DNA from: SB11 sp965249955
Lineage (GTDB): Bacteria > Bacteroidota > Bacteroidia > UBA8524
Assembly (NCBI GenBank): GCA_965249955.1
Contig: OZ252261.1
Span: 1,240,001 to 1,304,000 of the forward strand
Length of the DNA: 64,000 nt
Direction: 5' to 3'
Under the pieces are notes generated by a model that was given only the letters and a program-made list of their open reading frames with translations, did not search any database and was not told the origin of the DNA. The position numbers and the translations under genes are program-made. Of this stretch, positions 36,750-44,864 are shown piece after piece (position 1 is the first letter of the stretch; each line of letters opens with the position of its first letter).

Positions 36750-37946
36750 TTATTCTTCTGTTTCCGGCTCTTCGCGTTGCAGTTGGGGGTTAACCGTAAA
36801 GTTAATGCTACTGCTGTTTTCGAGGTCGGATTTTAGTTTTAATGTAGAGCTGAAATCGCCATCGTAGTATGCTACCTCGTAAGTATTGGGGGGAATACTA
36901 CCCAAGTTAAGGGCATGAATTACCAAGTTGTTGCCTCCTGTTGGGTTTAAATCAACTGTAAAACAAGTCTCTGCACGACCTAGTGATACAGCCCTAGCTA
37001 TTTCTACACCGTTTAGCTCAACTAAAATGCTATCCCCGTCAATCGTTTGGTCGTCTCTAAAACAAATATCAATACGGGTATTTTTCACTGCTATTTCAAC
37101 AGGCATTTTTTTGATACGCTGCGGAATGGTAGCGTAAGGGTCAAAAACTTCAGGTTGTTTGTGTTTTATTCTGCGTTCTTTTTGCTTCACTTTTATGCTG
37201 CCTGCAGCAAAAAACCACTTAATATTTAGGCGAAAATGCGAGCCGTTTGAAAGTATTTTTATGTAATTATCCGTTTGATAATTTAGCGCGTAGTAGCGAT
37301 GGTCAATCACATTTTTAAAACCGCGATGATACTCTATACCATAAGTAAATGGCCCTTTTGATTGCAGGTAGGCAATTTCAGTCCCTATAAAAACAGTAGG
37401 GTAAAACGTAGGGTCTTTTTTAATATCTAAAACATCAAAAGTAAATTTGGGTACCGATGTTGCCCTATTAATAGCTGCACCTAAATGATTGCGCCACCGC
37501 CAATAGCTGCCCAAACGCGATGTATGCGTGTAAAATACAGGAATATTGATATTGCGGTACATTATTATGTAATCGTCGCTTTGGTCGCTGTGTATACGAT
37601 AGCCGCGTGCTCCAATTTCAAAACCTGTACTTACTGAGTGTTGACGGTTTAATATTAACTCAAAAAACAGACTGTAATTAAACTTTCGGGCAAAATTTTG
37701 CAGGGGGGTGTATTGGGGGTTTGGCCTGCCCCATAGTATAGAAAACAAAGGATATAAATAATGTGTCCCCGTAATATTAGGTGTTGCAGCTACTGTGCTG
37801 CCGTTTTCAAATCGTGCTCCTGTACTTACACTGGGGCTAAGGCTAAAATGTAAACGGTAATTGAGTAAACGGTGCTGGCTTTTAAGGTTTGTAACCAAAA
37901 AAAACAACAATAGCAGGGTAGCGGTGTATAGTAAACCTTTGCGCAT
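36750..37946 (-). CDS. Barrel-like envelope protein with a C-terminal beta-sandwich domain
   Basis: A 398-residue protein with signal peptide (LLYTATLLLLFFLVTNLKSQ). Residues about 25-250 alternate strands rich in Tyr, Phe and Arg (YSLFFELILNRQHSVSTGFE, GTEIAYLQSKGPFTYGIEYH), like an outer-membrane barrel. After a basic linker (KQKERRIKHKQ) the last 130 residues form a beta-sandwich with RIDICFRDDQTIDGDSILVE, LNGVEIA, GGNNLVIHALNLGSIPPNTY. This domain (DGDxxxLxxNG, AxNLGxxPPNT) recurs in secreted Bacteroidota proteins. The barrel plus sandwich is read as an outer-membrane anchor with an attached domain. Function is unknown. Confidence 0.65.
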   Translation of the reverse strand: MRKGLLYTATLLLLFFLVTNLKSQHRLLNYRLHFSLSPSVSTGARFENGSTVAATPNITGTHYLYPLFSILWGRPNPQYTPLQNFARKFNYSLFFELILNRQHSVSTGFEIGARGYRIHSDQSDDYIIMYRNINIPVFYTHTSRLGSYWRWRNHLGAAINRATSVPKFTFDVLDIKKDPTFYPTVFIGTEIAYLQSKGPFTYGIEYHRGFKNVIDHRYYALNYQTDNYIKILSNGSHFRLNIKWFFAAGSIKVKQKERRIKHKQPEVFDPYATIPQRIKKMPVEIAVKNTRIDICFRDDQTIDGDSILVELNGVEIARAVSLGRAETCFTVDLNPTGGNNLVIHALNLGSIPPNTYEVAYYDGDFSSTLKLKSDLENSSSINFTVNPQLQREEPETEE

Positions 37947-38002
37947 ATAGTAACAGGCTGTTCAATACTTAACGCAAATTAGCCAAAAAAGGTTGTAGTG
38001 CG

Positions 38003-38105
38003 ACGTGAGTTTTAGGTTTTAAGTCTCTGGTTTTTTGTTTCCTATTTCCAGTCTTTAGTATCCTATTTTTAGATTTCGGTCTTTATACTTTATACCTCTT
38101 ACTTC
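38003..38105. repeat. Degenerate T-rich 'GTTTTAAGTCT' tract
   Basis: The gap between the ABC exporter stop and the gene to its left is filled with degenerate TTTTAGGTTTTAAGTCT, TTTCCTATTTCCAGTCTTTA type units. They resemble the flanks of the four-helix-bundle gene at 13750. No ORF is present. Confidence 0.4.
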
Positions 38106-38120
38106 GTGCTGTTCATGCCA

Positions 38121-39947
38121 CTAGCTAACGCCTAGTTTTTGCAACTCAAATAATTCTTTGTATAAACCTGCAGCATGAAGCAACTCTGTATGTGTGCCTA
38201 CTTGTACTATGCGGCCTTTTTGCACCACCACAATTTTATCAGCGTTTTTTATAGTGCTAAGGCGGTGGGCAATAACAATGCTTGTACGGTTTTGCATTAA
38301 TCGGTTTAGGGCTTCTTGCACCAATTTTTCGCTGGTGGTATCTAGTGCGCTTGTTGCTTCATCCAATATTAAAATATCAGGATTTTTTAGTACGGCGCGG
38401 GCAATGGCTATACGCTGGCGTTGGCCACCGCTTAGTTTTCCCCCACGTTCGCCAATATTGGTTTGGTAGCCTTTTTCAAGCTGTTCAATAAACTCATGGG
38501 CATTAGCTACACGTGCAGCATCTTCAACATCTTGTGCGCTAACATGATGGTTACCAAAAGCAATGTTATTAAACAATGTATCGTTAAACAATATCGATTC
38601 TTGAGTAACTATGCCTATAACACTTCGTAATGAAGCCATTTTGTAATCGCGAATATCAACACTGTCAATAATAATGCTACCAGACGTTACATCATAAAAA
38701 CGAGGCAGCAAATCGGCTAATGTACTTTTACCTCCTCCTGATGGCCCCACAAGGGCTACCATTTCACCCTTTTTTATACTTAACGACACATCTGTAAGCA
38801 CGTTTTCTTTCTCGTAGGCGAAAGCAACATTGCGGTATTCGATGCTATTGGTAAATGCACTTATTAATTGAGCGTCTTTCTTTTCAGTTATCTTTTCATC
38901 TATCACAAAAACCTCTTCAAGACGGTCTTTTGCGGCAAGTCCTTTTTGTACGCTGTAAAAGGCTGATGAAAACGATTTTGCGGGGGCTATTAACATACCA
39001 AACAGCATTAGGTATAATATAAATCCGGAGCCATCAAGCCCTGCACTTTGACTAAACACCAGTGTGCCCCCAATAAATAATATTAGTGCTGCTATGGTTA
39101 TGCCCATTGTTTCGGCAAGGGGTGAGGCTAAATCGCTGCGACGGTTAATTCCTATCGAAATTCTGTTGAGCAATTGACTTTGTTTAAGAAAACGACGAAG
39201 GAAAAAAGGCTCGCGGGTAAATGCTTTTATAATACGCATGCCGCCTAGTGTTTCTTCAAAATTGCTTACCAATTCGCCCAGTTTGTTTTGTTGGCGGGTA
39301 GTTTGCGCTTTTACAGCCTTGCCCACTTTTACTATTATTAGGGCAGCTATAGGCAATAGTATAAAAACAATAAGGGTAAGTTTTGGGCTAATGTATACCA
39401 ATGTTAGCAAATGCAACAATATGGTAAAGGGCTGTTTAAATACCGCATCAAGTGATGCGTTTAGGTTGGCTTCAATTACCGTAACATCTCCACTCATGCG
39501 TGAAATTAAATCGCCTTTACGCTCATCAGAAAAATAAGAAAGCGGCAAACGAAGCACTTTTTTGTACAGCTTATCACGCAAATCTCGCACGGTATTTTGG
39601 CGAAACTTTATGAGGTTTACTAAGCCCAAGTACACAAAAAAGTTTTTGAGCAATGTAAATACTACTATTATTACACAAATTAAAATAAGTGCCTCTTTAG
39701 GATTGCCTTGTACTAGCTCGCCCATTTGGTACATGGCCATATCTTTTAGTTCTTTAAACCCAAGGCCGGTTGCTTCCGGCTTTGTTAAAATTGCTTCTTG
39801 TGGCTTAAAAATTAAATCTAAAAAAGGCATTACACTGGCCAATGAAAACAGCCCGAAAACTATGCCCAACAGATTGTAAAATATGTTTAAAAAAGCAAAA
39901 CGTTTGTAGGGTTTACCGTATCGGAGCAGTTCAATAAATTTCTTCAT
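38121..39947 (-). CDS. ABC exporter, MsbA-like (permease-ATPase fusion)
   Basis: A 608-residue half-transporter. Six membrane segments occupy about 1-330 and the nucleotide-binding domain about 365-605. Motifs are Walker A GPSGGGKSTLADLL, Q-loop GIVTQESILFND, signature LSGGQRQRIAIARA, Walker B PDILILDEATSALD and the switch IAHRLSTI. It works as a dimer in the inner membrane; lipid A/lipopolysaccharide-core flipping is the usual role of close relatives, but drug or peptide export cannot be ruled out. The upstream region has a TATATTTG promoter match within a degenerate TGTGC repeat tract. Confidence 0.92.
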   Translation of the reverse strand: MKKFIELLRYGKPYKRFAFLNIFYNLLGIVFGLFSLASVMPFLDLIFKPQEAILTKPEATGLGFKELKDMAMYQMGELVQGNPKEALILICVIIVVFTLLKNFFVYLGLVNLIKFRQNTVRDLRDKLYKKVLRLPLSYFSDERKGDLISRMSGDVTVIEANLNASLDAVFKQPFTILLHLLTLVYISPKLTLIVFILLPIAALIIVKVGKAVKAQTTRQQNKLGELVSNFEETLGGMRIIKAFTREPFFLRRFLKQSQLLNRISIGINRRSDLASPLAETMGITIAALILFIGGTLVFSQSAGLDGSGFILYLMLFGMLIAPAKSFSSAFYSVQKGLAAKDRLEEVFVIDEKITEKKDAQLISAFTNSIEYRNVAFAYEKENVLTDVSLSIKKGEMVALVGPSGGGKSTLADLLPRFYDVTSGSIIIDSVDIRDYKMASLRSVIGIVTQESILFNDTLFNNIAFGNHHVSAQDVEDAARVANAHEFIEQLEKGYQTNIGERGGKLSGGQRQRIAIARAVLKNPDILILDEATSALDTTSEKLVQEALNRLMQNRTSIVIAHRLSTIKNADKIVVVQKGRIVQVGTHTELLHAAGLYKELFELQKLGVS

Positions 39948-39982
39948 TTAGCAGTAATGGGCTTGCAGTGTGTGCAATTGTG

Positions 39983-39990
39983 CAAATATA
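39983..39990 (-). promoter_or_regulatory. Candidate -7 element of the ABC exporter
   Basis: TATATTTG on the minus strand fits TAnnTTTG exactly, 36 bases upstream of the ATG. Confidence 0.5.
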
Positions 39991-40029
39991 GTGCTAAGTG
40001 TGCGTATACCCGAAAATGTGTCAGGCAGC

Positions 40030-40878
40030 TTATTTTTTCTTGCTAAAAAAAGCCCTACCTACCAAATACATAGTACCGGGAAGTATTACAACCCACAAAC
40101 GCCAACTGGCTGTGCCTTTTATCTTTATTCCACCAAACGAATCAGGAAAAAAGTGCATGCCCACTAGTGTAGCGGTGAGTACCAAAAAAACTATGGCCAG
40201 TATTTTTCCGCCCACACCATTATAAAAACTTTTTTTAGCTCTTGCTTTAATAGGCTTTACTACTGAAGCATTGGCAATTGCAGCTCTTTCAGGCTGAGTT
40301 GGTACTGCGGCGGCTTCAGTTGTTTCATTCTGTCGCACAGGTTGGTTTTGAGCAGACTGAGTAGATACTGTTGCTTGATTTTGAGGAGCATCACCATCAA
40401 TAAGGGCAGTAAAAGCAAGTAGAAATTGAGCAAAGTTTTCTTTCTCTATGGCTTCATTACCTTCATTAATATGTACTAGGCGTTTGGGATTTTTAAAATA
40501 CAGTTTTAGGTATGCACGCTCGCCATAATAACGTGTCAAAGTGACATCTTGCAGGTAGCTTTCCAAATCAGCCCAAGCATACGTGTTTTGTTTTGCCCTT
40601 ATAAACGGCATAAAACTAAGTTTGGGTTGCAGGTCTTCTACTATCCTATCGTTGTATATCCAATATTGTGCGGTGTATACAAAGCTGTATATGGCCAAGT
40701 ATATTATAATAACAAACAAAGCAACGGTGAGCCAAGTAGGCAAGCCCAGCCATATAAAAATAAACATAAACACTAATGAAAATAATGTTGCCCCAACAAT
40801 AAGTGGTGCTGTTGTACCCGCATCAATACTATTGGTTTTTAGGTAGGCGTTGGCATCCATAGGCAGCTTATTCTTCAA
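40030..40878 (-). CDS. Membrane protein of unknown function
   Basis: A 282-residue protein with two adjacent membrane segments near the N-terminus (about 25-45 and 48-68) and two near the C-terminus (about 225-245 and 260-276). Between them a cytoplasmic domain resembles a PH-like or YcxB-type fold (YWIYNDRIVEDLQPKLSFMP, YAWADLESYLQDV, YLKLYFKNPKRLVHINEG). A low-complexity linker rich in Gln, Ala and Thr follows (NQATVSTQSAQNQPV). It starts directly at the end of the upstream gene 40879-42072, so they are co-transcribed. A second ATG at 40860 would remove six residues. Confidence 0.65.
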   Translation of the reverse strand: MKNKLPMDANAYLKTNSIDAGTTAPLIVGATLFSLVFMFIFIWLGLPTWLTVALFVIIIYLAIYSFVYTAQYWIYNDRIVEDLQPKLSFMPFIRAKQNTYAWADLESYLQDVTLTRYYGERAYLKLYFKNPKRLVHINEGNEAIEKENFAQFLLAFTALIDGDAPQNQATVSTQSAQNQPVRQNETTEAAAVPTQPERAAIANASVVKPIKARAKKSFYNGVGGKILAIVFLVLTATLVGMHFFPDSFGGIKIKGTASWRLWVVILPGTMYLVGRAFFSKKK

Positions 40879-42072
40879 TTATTTTTGGTTGAAATATTTA
40901 ACCAATTTTTTCTGAAACTTGGTAATCACTTCTCCCGTATTCAAAAACCCATAAGCATTTGAGGTAAACGCAGGAAAAGGGGTGTTAATATTTTTAAACT
41001 TGTCATCGTAAATCACCAAGCCATACATACCACTGGTCTGTGTAGTCTCATCAAACAGTCGGGCAAACTCAGCAAACAAATATTGCTTTTCAGGCAGCTG
41101 CACATTACTATCGCGTTTCAAATCGTCGTTTAGCAGTATGCCTTCAAAATTACCTGTTAAGGCTTGCCTACTGTCGTTATCGTAAAAGAACAACACTGGC
41201 ATAACAGTAAACTTTTGTTTAAAAGCGTTTACAATAGCCAAATTATCTTCTCGGGTATTGCTTTCCTCCTCGTTCGCCTCAGCATAATTACCGCCTTCAC
41301 GCAAAATTGCTATACGTTGCAGGTTTTCTTTTAGCCTAACTACAATTACCAAACTATCGGGCTTGTAGGGCAAGTAAGCGTTTGATGCACTGCTTATTTT
41401 TGTTGGCTCACCTTCGTTAGGCATAATTTTATAACTAAGCCGTATTTGTAGTGAGCTTAATCTTCCGGTAATATCAAGCGGGCGAATTTTATTGGGCAAA
41501 CCCAAATTGTATTGCAATCCCAAATCAATTTTTTTACTAAGTGGGGCACTAAAACCCGCATTGAGCAAAAAACCGGGGGCAAAACTCTTTTTATCGTCCA
41601 ACGTAGCTTGGGTGATATTTATACCCAAAATATCAGGTTGGCTGGCACTACGTTGTGCCAATAGCGAAACACCCAAACCAATAAAAAACCGCGCGCTGTT
41701 TTCAGCCGATGGCGAGTAGCTTAGTTGGCCTGTTAAATCAAAATAATGCTCAATTATTCTGCGGCGTTGTGCAATGCCTGAATCGGTAGTATAATTCTGA
41801 AAATAACCAAAATTATTATAGCCTAAGCCCGGATGAAAATGTATATTATTGTTTACCTTATACTCAGCATCGCCCCAAACACCCCAACCTGTGCGAGCAG
41901 AAAATGTATCGGTGTTAGAAGAAACAAAGGGTAAATTGGCGGCTAACCCAACACGGTAATTTAACGGCATATTGCTTTGTGCCGTACCTTTATAGGGTAT
42001 TAATAGTATAGAAAACACCAAAAAAAGAAAAAGGTGACAACGGGTTTGCGGGGTAGATGTTTTCATTTGCAT
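40879..42072 (-). CDS. Outer-membrane barrel protein of unknown function
   Basis: About 397 residues from the ATG at 42072 (ATG at 42066 also possible). The longest ORF reading adds 39 residues with no signal peptide and would swallow the promoter match at 42079-42086, so I reject it. The signal peptide contains LFLFLVFSILLIPYKGTAQ. An N-terminal barrel-like half follows (about 25-220: RVGLAANLPFVSS, FHPGLGYNNFGYF, DLGLQYNLGLPNKI). The C-terminal half is alpha/beta (SLVIVVRLKENLQRIAIL, NAFKQKFTVMPVLFFYDND, GMYGLVIYDDKFKN) and unrecognised. It is followed at once by a membrane protein gene. Confidence 0.6.
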   Translation of the reverse strand: MQMKTSTPQTRCHLFLFLVFSILLIPYKGTAQSNMPLNYRVGLAANLPFVSSNTDTFSARTGWGVWGDAEYKVNNNIHFHPGLGYNNFGYFQNYTTDSGIAQRRRIIEHYFDLTGQLSYSPSAENSARFFIGLGVSLLAQRSASQPDILGINITQATLDDKKSFAPGFLLNAGFSAPLSKKIDLGLQYNLGLPNKIRPLDITGRLSSLQIRLSYKIMPNEGEPTKISSASNAYLPYKPDSLVIVVRLKENLQRIAILREGGNYAEANEEESNTREDNLAIVNAFKQKFTVMPVLFFYDNDSRQALTGNFEGILLNDDLKRDSNVQLPEKQYLFAEFARLFDETTQTSGMYGLVIYDDKFKNINTPFPAFTSNAYGFLNTGEVITKFQKKLVKYFNQK

Positions 42073-42078
42073 GATGGG

Positions 42079-42086
42079 CAAAAATA
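42079..42086 (-). promoter_or_regulatory. Candidate -7 element of the 42072-40030 operon
   Basis: TATTTTTG on the minus strand, exact TAnnTTTG match, 6 bases upstream of the ATG at 42072. Confidence 0.5.
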
Positions 42087-42182
42087 AGTAATATGTAACT
42101 TTACACTTGCATTGTATATAAACGGTGCAAAACTGTTTAACGTTGTTTGTGCAACTAAAGTTGAAATAATTTAACCTTGTGT

Positions 42183-42196
42183 ATGACAAAAGTCAT
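42183..42196 (+). promoter_or_regulatory. Crp/Fnr-type palindrome upstream of the UspA gene
   Basis: ATGAC-AAAA-GTCAT is a perfect 5-bp dyad with a 4-base spacer, the geometry of Fnr-family sites (TTGAT-N4-ATCAA). It is centred about 59 bases before the ATG at 42249, where an activator would contact polymerase. Confidence 0.45.
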
Positions 42197-42248
42197 TTAT
42201 CAAACCGTTTGTAATGCTTAATTTTACTGTGAAAAAACAAAACACCCT

Positions 42249-43070
42249 ATGAGTATTAAAAAAATAATAGTGCCTACCGATTTTTCAGGTGTGGCCAAAA
42301 GTGCGCTTACAGTTGCAGTTAATATTGCTAAAAAAGCTAATGCCGAAATACACTTACTACACGTAGTGCATGTACCTGTAATAGACCCCTACACCCCTGC
42401 TGAAACTATAAACACCATAAAAGAAGAAGAAGAAAAAGTGGCGCAACAAGAGTTGGCAAAACTTGCTTTAACACTTGATGGACTGAAACCACAAATACAC
42501 GTAAAACTTGGTTTTGCAGTAGATGAAATTATTGACTTTTCCGAAGAAAGCAAAGCCGACCTTATTGTTATTGGCACAACAGGTGCAAGTGGGGTTGAAG
42601 AAGCCTTGCTGGGTTCAAACGCATCGGGTGTGGCCGAAAGAAGCCGCATACCTGTGCTTTGTATACCCGACGAAATGAAAGAATTTAAAGCCAACGATAT
42701 TGTTTACGCTACTGATTTGGAGAAAAACGACATTGAAGTGATAAACAAATTGCTAGTTGTAGCTCGTTTGTTTGATAGTAACTTCCATGTATTGCATGTG
42801 CACAACGACGAAATGGATTTTACACACAGCGAGCCTGATGAAACATTTAAAGAATTGGTAGCAAAAACAGGCTATGGCTCAATATCGTTTCACCAAATAG
42901 AAGGCGAAAATACCCGCGAGGCAATAAACCACTTTATTGAAACCATGCCTTGCGATATTTTGGCAATGGCCACACACCACCGTAGTTTTTTTGGCAAACT
43001 GTTTCATAGCAGCTTGACTAAAAAAATGGTAAACCATAGCCATATACCGGTACTTACGTACTATAAATAA
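42249..43070 (+). CDS. Universal stress protein, two tandem Usp domains
   Basis: A 273-residue cytoplasmic protein. The first Usp domain (about 1-140) begins IKKIIVPTDFSGVAKSALTV and has the ATP-binding motif G-x2-G-x9-G-S/N (GTTGASGVEEALLGSNASG). The second domain (about 148-273) begins NDIVYATDLEKNDIE and lacks a clear ATP motif, ending in HHRSFFGKLFHSSLTKKMV. Such double Usp proteins respond to starvation, oxygen limitation or redox stress. A Crp/Fnr-type palindrome upstream supports control by a regulator of that family. It ends at a strong terminator and stands alone. Confidence 0.92.
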   Translation: MSIKKIIVPTDFSGVAKSALTVAVNIAKKANAEIHLLHVVHVPVIDPYTPAETINTIKEEEEKVAQQELAKLALTLDGLKPQIHVKLGFAVDEIIDFSEESKADLIVIGTTGASGVEEALLGSNASGVAERSRIPVLCIPDEMKEFKANDIVYATDLEKNDIEVINKLLVVARLFDSNFHVLHVHNDEMDFTHSEPDETFKELVAKTGYGSISFHQIEGENTREAINHFIETMPCDILAMATHHRSFFGKLFHSSLTKKMVNHSHIPVLTYYK

Positions 43071-43091
43071 AAAATACAACTGCTAACTAAC

Positions 43092-43131
43092 ACAAAGGGT
43101 GCAAGAGGAGTTTCTTCTCTGCGCCCTTTGT
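43092..43131 (+). terminator. Terminator of the UspA gene
   Basis: The stem ACAAAGGGTGCAAGAGGA pairs imperfectly with TCTTCTCTGCGCCCTTTGT and is followed by ATTTTAT. Confidence 0.75.
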
Positions 43132-43151
43132 ATTTTATATCCTTTGGGGCA

Positions 43152-43179
43152 GTCATGCTGAATTTATTTCAGCATCTCG
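43152..43179. repeat. REP-like repeat, half copy C
   Basis: GTCATGCTGAATTTATTTCA and the following GCATCTCGT match the left arm of copies A and B. No right arm follows. Confidence 0.6.
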
Positions 43180-43324
43180 TTACACAAATCCCCCTGCACA
43201 CCCTCTCTAGGGGAACAATGAACGCTGCATAGGTTTCAGTAACCTTTAGGGTATTTAAAAAAGATTGAGAAGGTCATAAAACAAAAAATCATACAAATCA
43301 GCCTGTCAACCAATTGCAAACCCT

Positions 43325-43332
43325 TATTTTTG
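43325..43332 (+). promoter_or_regulatory. Candidate -7 element of mrp
   Basis: TATTTTTG, exact TAnnTTTG match, 46 bases upstream of the ATG at 43379. Confidence 0.45.
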
Positions 43333-43378
43333 CAAACCAAACCTGCTTGGTTTACGTTTGTTTTTTTTACAGTAAACA

Positions 43379-44467
43379 ATGAGTGAGATAACCCGCCAAC
43401 AAGTACTGCACGCCCTTGGCCATGTGCAAGAGCCCGATTTGCAAAAAGACCTTGTTACCCTAAACATGATAAGGGACATAGCTATTGATGGGCAAAAAAT
43501 ATCGTTTTCGGTAGTGCTCACCACACCCGCCTGTCCGCTTAAAGATTTAATTCAAAACGCCTGCATCAACGCCATAAAACACTTTATTAGTAAAGATGCT
43601 GAGGTGGAGGTGAATATGACTTCAAACGTTAGCACCCAAAGGCAAGGCGCAGCAGTATTACCCGGTGTAAAAAACATTATAGCCGTAGCATCAGGCAAAG
43701 GCGGTGTAGGTAAATCAACCGTAGCATCAAACTTAGCACTGGCACTGGCTGCCGAAGGAGCAAAAGTAGGGTTGTTAGATGCCGATATTTATGGCCCTTC
43801 TATCCCTACGCTGTTTGGCTGCACCAATCAAGCCCCTGAAAGTATAGAAGAAAACGGGCGCAGCATTATGGTACCCATAGAAAAATACGGCATCAAGTTG
43901 TTATCCATAGGCTTTATGGTTGCCCCTACACAAGCTGTAGTATGGCGTGGCCCAATGATATCATCAGCTATGCGCCAATTTGTAAACGATGTTGCTTGGG
44001 GCGAGTTGGATTATTTAGTAATAGACCTTCCCCCGGGCACGGGAGATATACACCTTACCATGGCGCAAATAGTGCCCGTTACAGGCGTAGTAATAGTAAC
44101 CACCCCGCAAGAGATTGCCCTTGCCGATGCTCGCAAAGCATTAGGCATGTTTAATATACAAGGTATTACCCTACCTATATTGGGCGTGGTAGAAAACATG
44201 GCCTATTTTGTTCCGCCCGATGACGAAAGCAAAAAATATTACATTTTTGGTCAAGATGGAGGCAAAAAACTGGCGCAAGAAAACAATGTGGCGTTTTTGG
44301 GCGAAATACCCCTAGTACAAAGCATACGTGAAGCAGGAGACGAGGGCGTGGAGCTTACGCAAAAGGATGCCCCAACAGCTCAGGCATTTAAACGCTTTGC
44401 CGAGCTAACAGCGCAGCAAATAGCCATAATAAACAACACCCTTGCAAATAGTGCCGCAGCACAATAA
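43379..44467 (+). CDS. mrp: Mrp/ApbC family iron-sulfur cluster carrier ATPase
   Basis: 362 residues. The N-terminal MIP18/DUF59 domain (about 1-90) has VQEPDLQKDLVTLNMIRDI and TTPACPLKD. The P-loop ATPase domain has the deviant Walker A ASGKGGVGKSTVASNLA, a switch LLDADIYGPSIPTLFG and Walker B LDYLVIDLPPGTGDIHLTMA. It would carry or assemble Fe-S clusters in the cytoplasm. The C-proximal Cys-x-x-Cys of ApbC is not present: the region reads ENMAYFVPPDDESKKYYIFG instead, as seems common in Bacteroidota. The NifU-domain gene follows 30 bases downstream, a typical Fe-S pairing. Confidence 0.93.
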   Translation: MSEITRQQVLHALGHVQEPDLQKDLVTLNMIRDIAIDGQKISFSVVLTTPACPLKDLIQNACINAIKHFISKDAEVEVNMTSNVSTQRQGAAVLPGVKNIIAVASGKGGVGKSTVASNLALALAAEGAKVGLLDADIYGPSIPTLFGCTNQAPESIEENGRSIMVPIEKYGIKLLSIGFMVAPTQAVVWRGPMISSAMRQFVNDVAWGELDYLVIDLPPGTGDIHLTMAQIVPVTGVVIVTTPQEIALADARKALGMFNIQGITLPILGVVENMAYFVPPDDESKKYYIFGQDGGKKLAQENNVAFLGEIPLVQSIREAGDEGVELTQKDAPTAQAFKRFAELTAQQIAIINNTLANSAAAQ

Positions 44468-44497
44468 AAAAGTGTAAATTGCAGCCTTAATAGAGAT

Positions 44498-44734
44498 ATG
44501 AACCCAGAATTAGCAAAACGAGTTGAAGCAGTTTTAGACACCATGAGGCCATTTTTAAACGCTGATGGCGGAAATGTAGAACTTGTTGATATAGCCGATG
44601 ATAAAATTGTAAACCTTCGTTTATTGGGCGCATGCAGCAGTTGCGAAATGAGCCACATGACCATGAAGGCAGGTATTGAAGAAGGAATAAAAAAAGCTAT
44701 CCCCGAGATTGAATCGGTAATAGCCATCAACTAA
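44498..44734 (+). CDS. NifU-like (NFU domain) Fe-S scaffold protein
   Basis: A 78-residue single NFU domain. The signature is RPFLNADGGNVELVDI followed by the cluster-binding Cys pair in LGACSSCEMSHMTMKAGIE and the final helix. It would hold a 4Fe-4S cluster at a dimer interface and pass it to targets. It lies directly downstream of mrp and probably shares its transcript, so the pair forms a small Fe-S transfer unit. Length fits stand-alone NFU proteins. Confidence 0.93.
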   Translation: MNPELAKRVEAVLDTMRPFLNADGGNVELVDIADDKIVNLRLLGACSSCEMSHMTMKAGIEEGIKKAIPEIESVIAIN

Positions 44735-44775
44735 TTGCATTTGCTATCGTCTAACAATGATAATAGTATAGCTAT

Positions 44776-44790
44776 GTAAGCACTGCTTAC
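44776..44790. promoter_or_regulatory. Small palindrome upstream of the parvulin genes
   Basis: GTAAGCA-C-TGCTTAC, a perfect 7-bp dyad about 33 bases before the TATTTTTG promoter match. Possible operator. Confidence 0.3.
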
Positions 44791-44822
44791 ACGTAGATTT
44801 ATACAAAAAAAATAAAAATAAA

Positions 44823-44830
44823 TATTTTTG
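44823..44830 (+). promoter_or_regulatory. Candidate -7 element of the parvulin gene
   Basis: TATTTTTG, exact TAnnTTTG match, 34 bases upstream of the ATG at 44865. Confidence 0.5.
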
Positions 44831-44854
44831 CGCTTTAGAAAAACAAACTGAATT

Positions 44855-44863
44855 AAAGGAGGA
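44855..44863 (+). promoter_or_regulatory. Strong Shine-Dalgarno sequence
   Basis: AAAGGAGGA ends one base before the ATG at 44865. It is the only full anti-SD match I noticed before a gene in this window and is unusually close to the start. Confidence 0.6.
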
Positions 44864-44864
44864 C

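Noticed and set aside
43141..43260. Possible small gene between the UspA and mrp genes
   Set aside because: No frame of useful length with a plausible start; the stretch is partly a REP-like half repeat.
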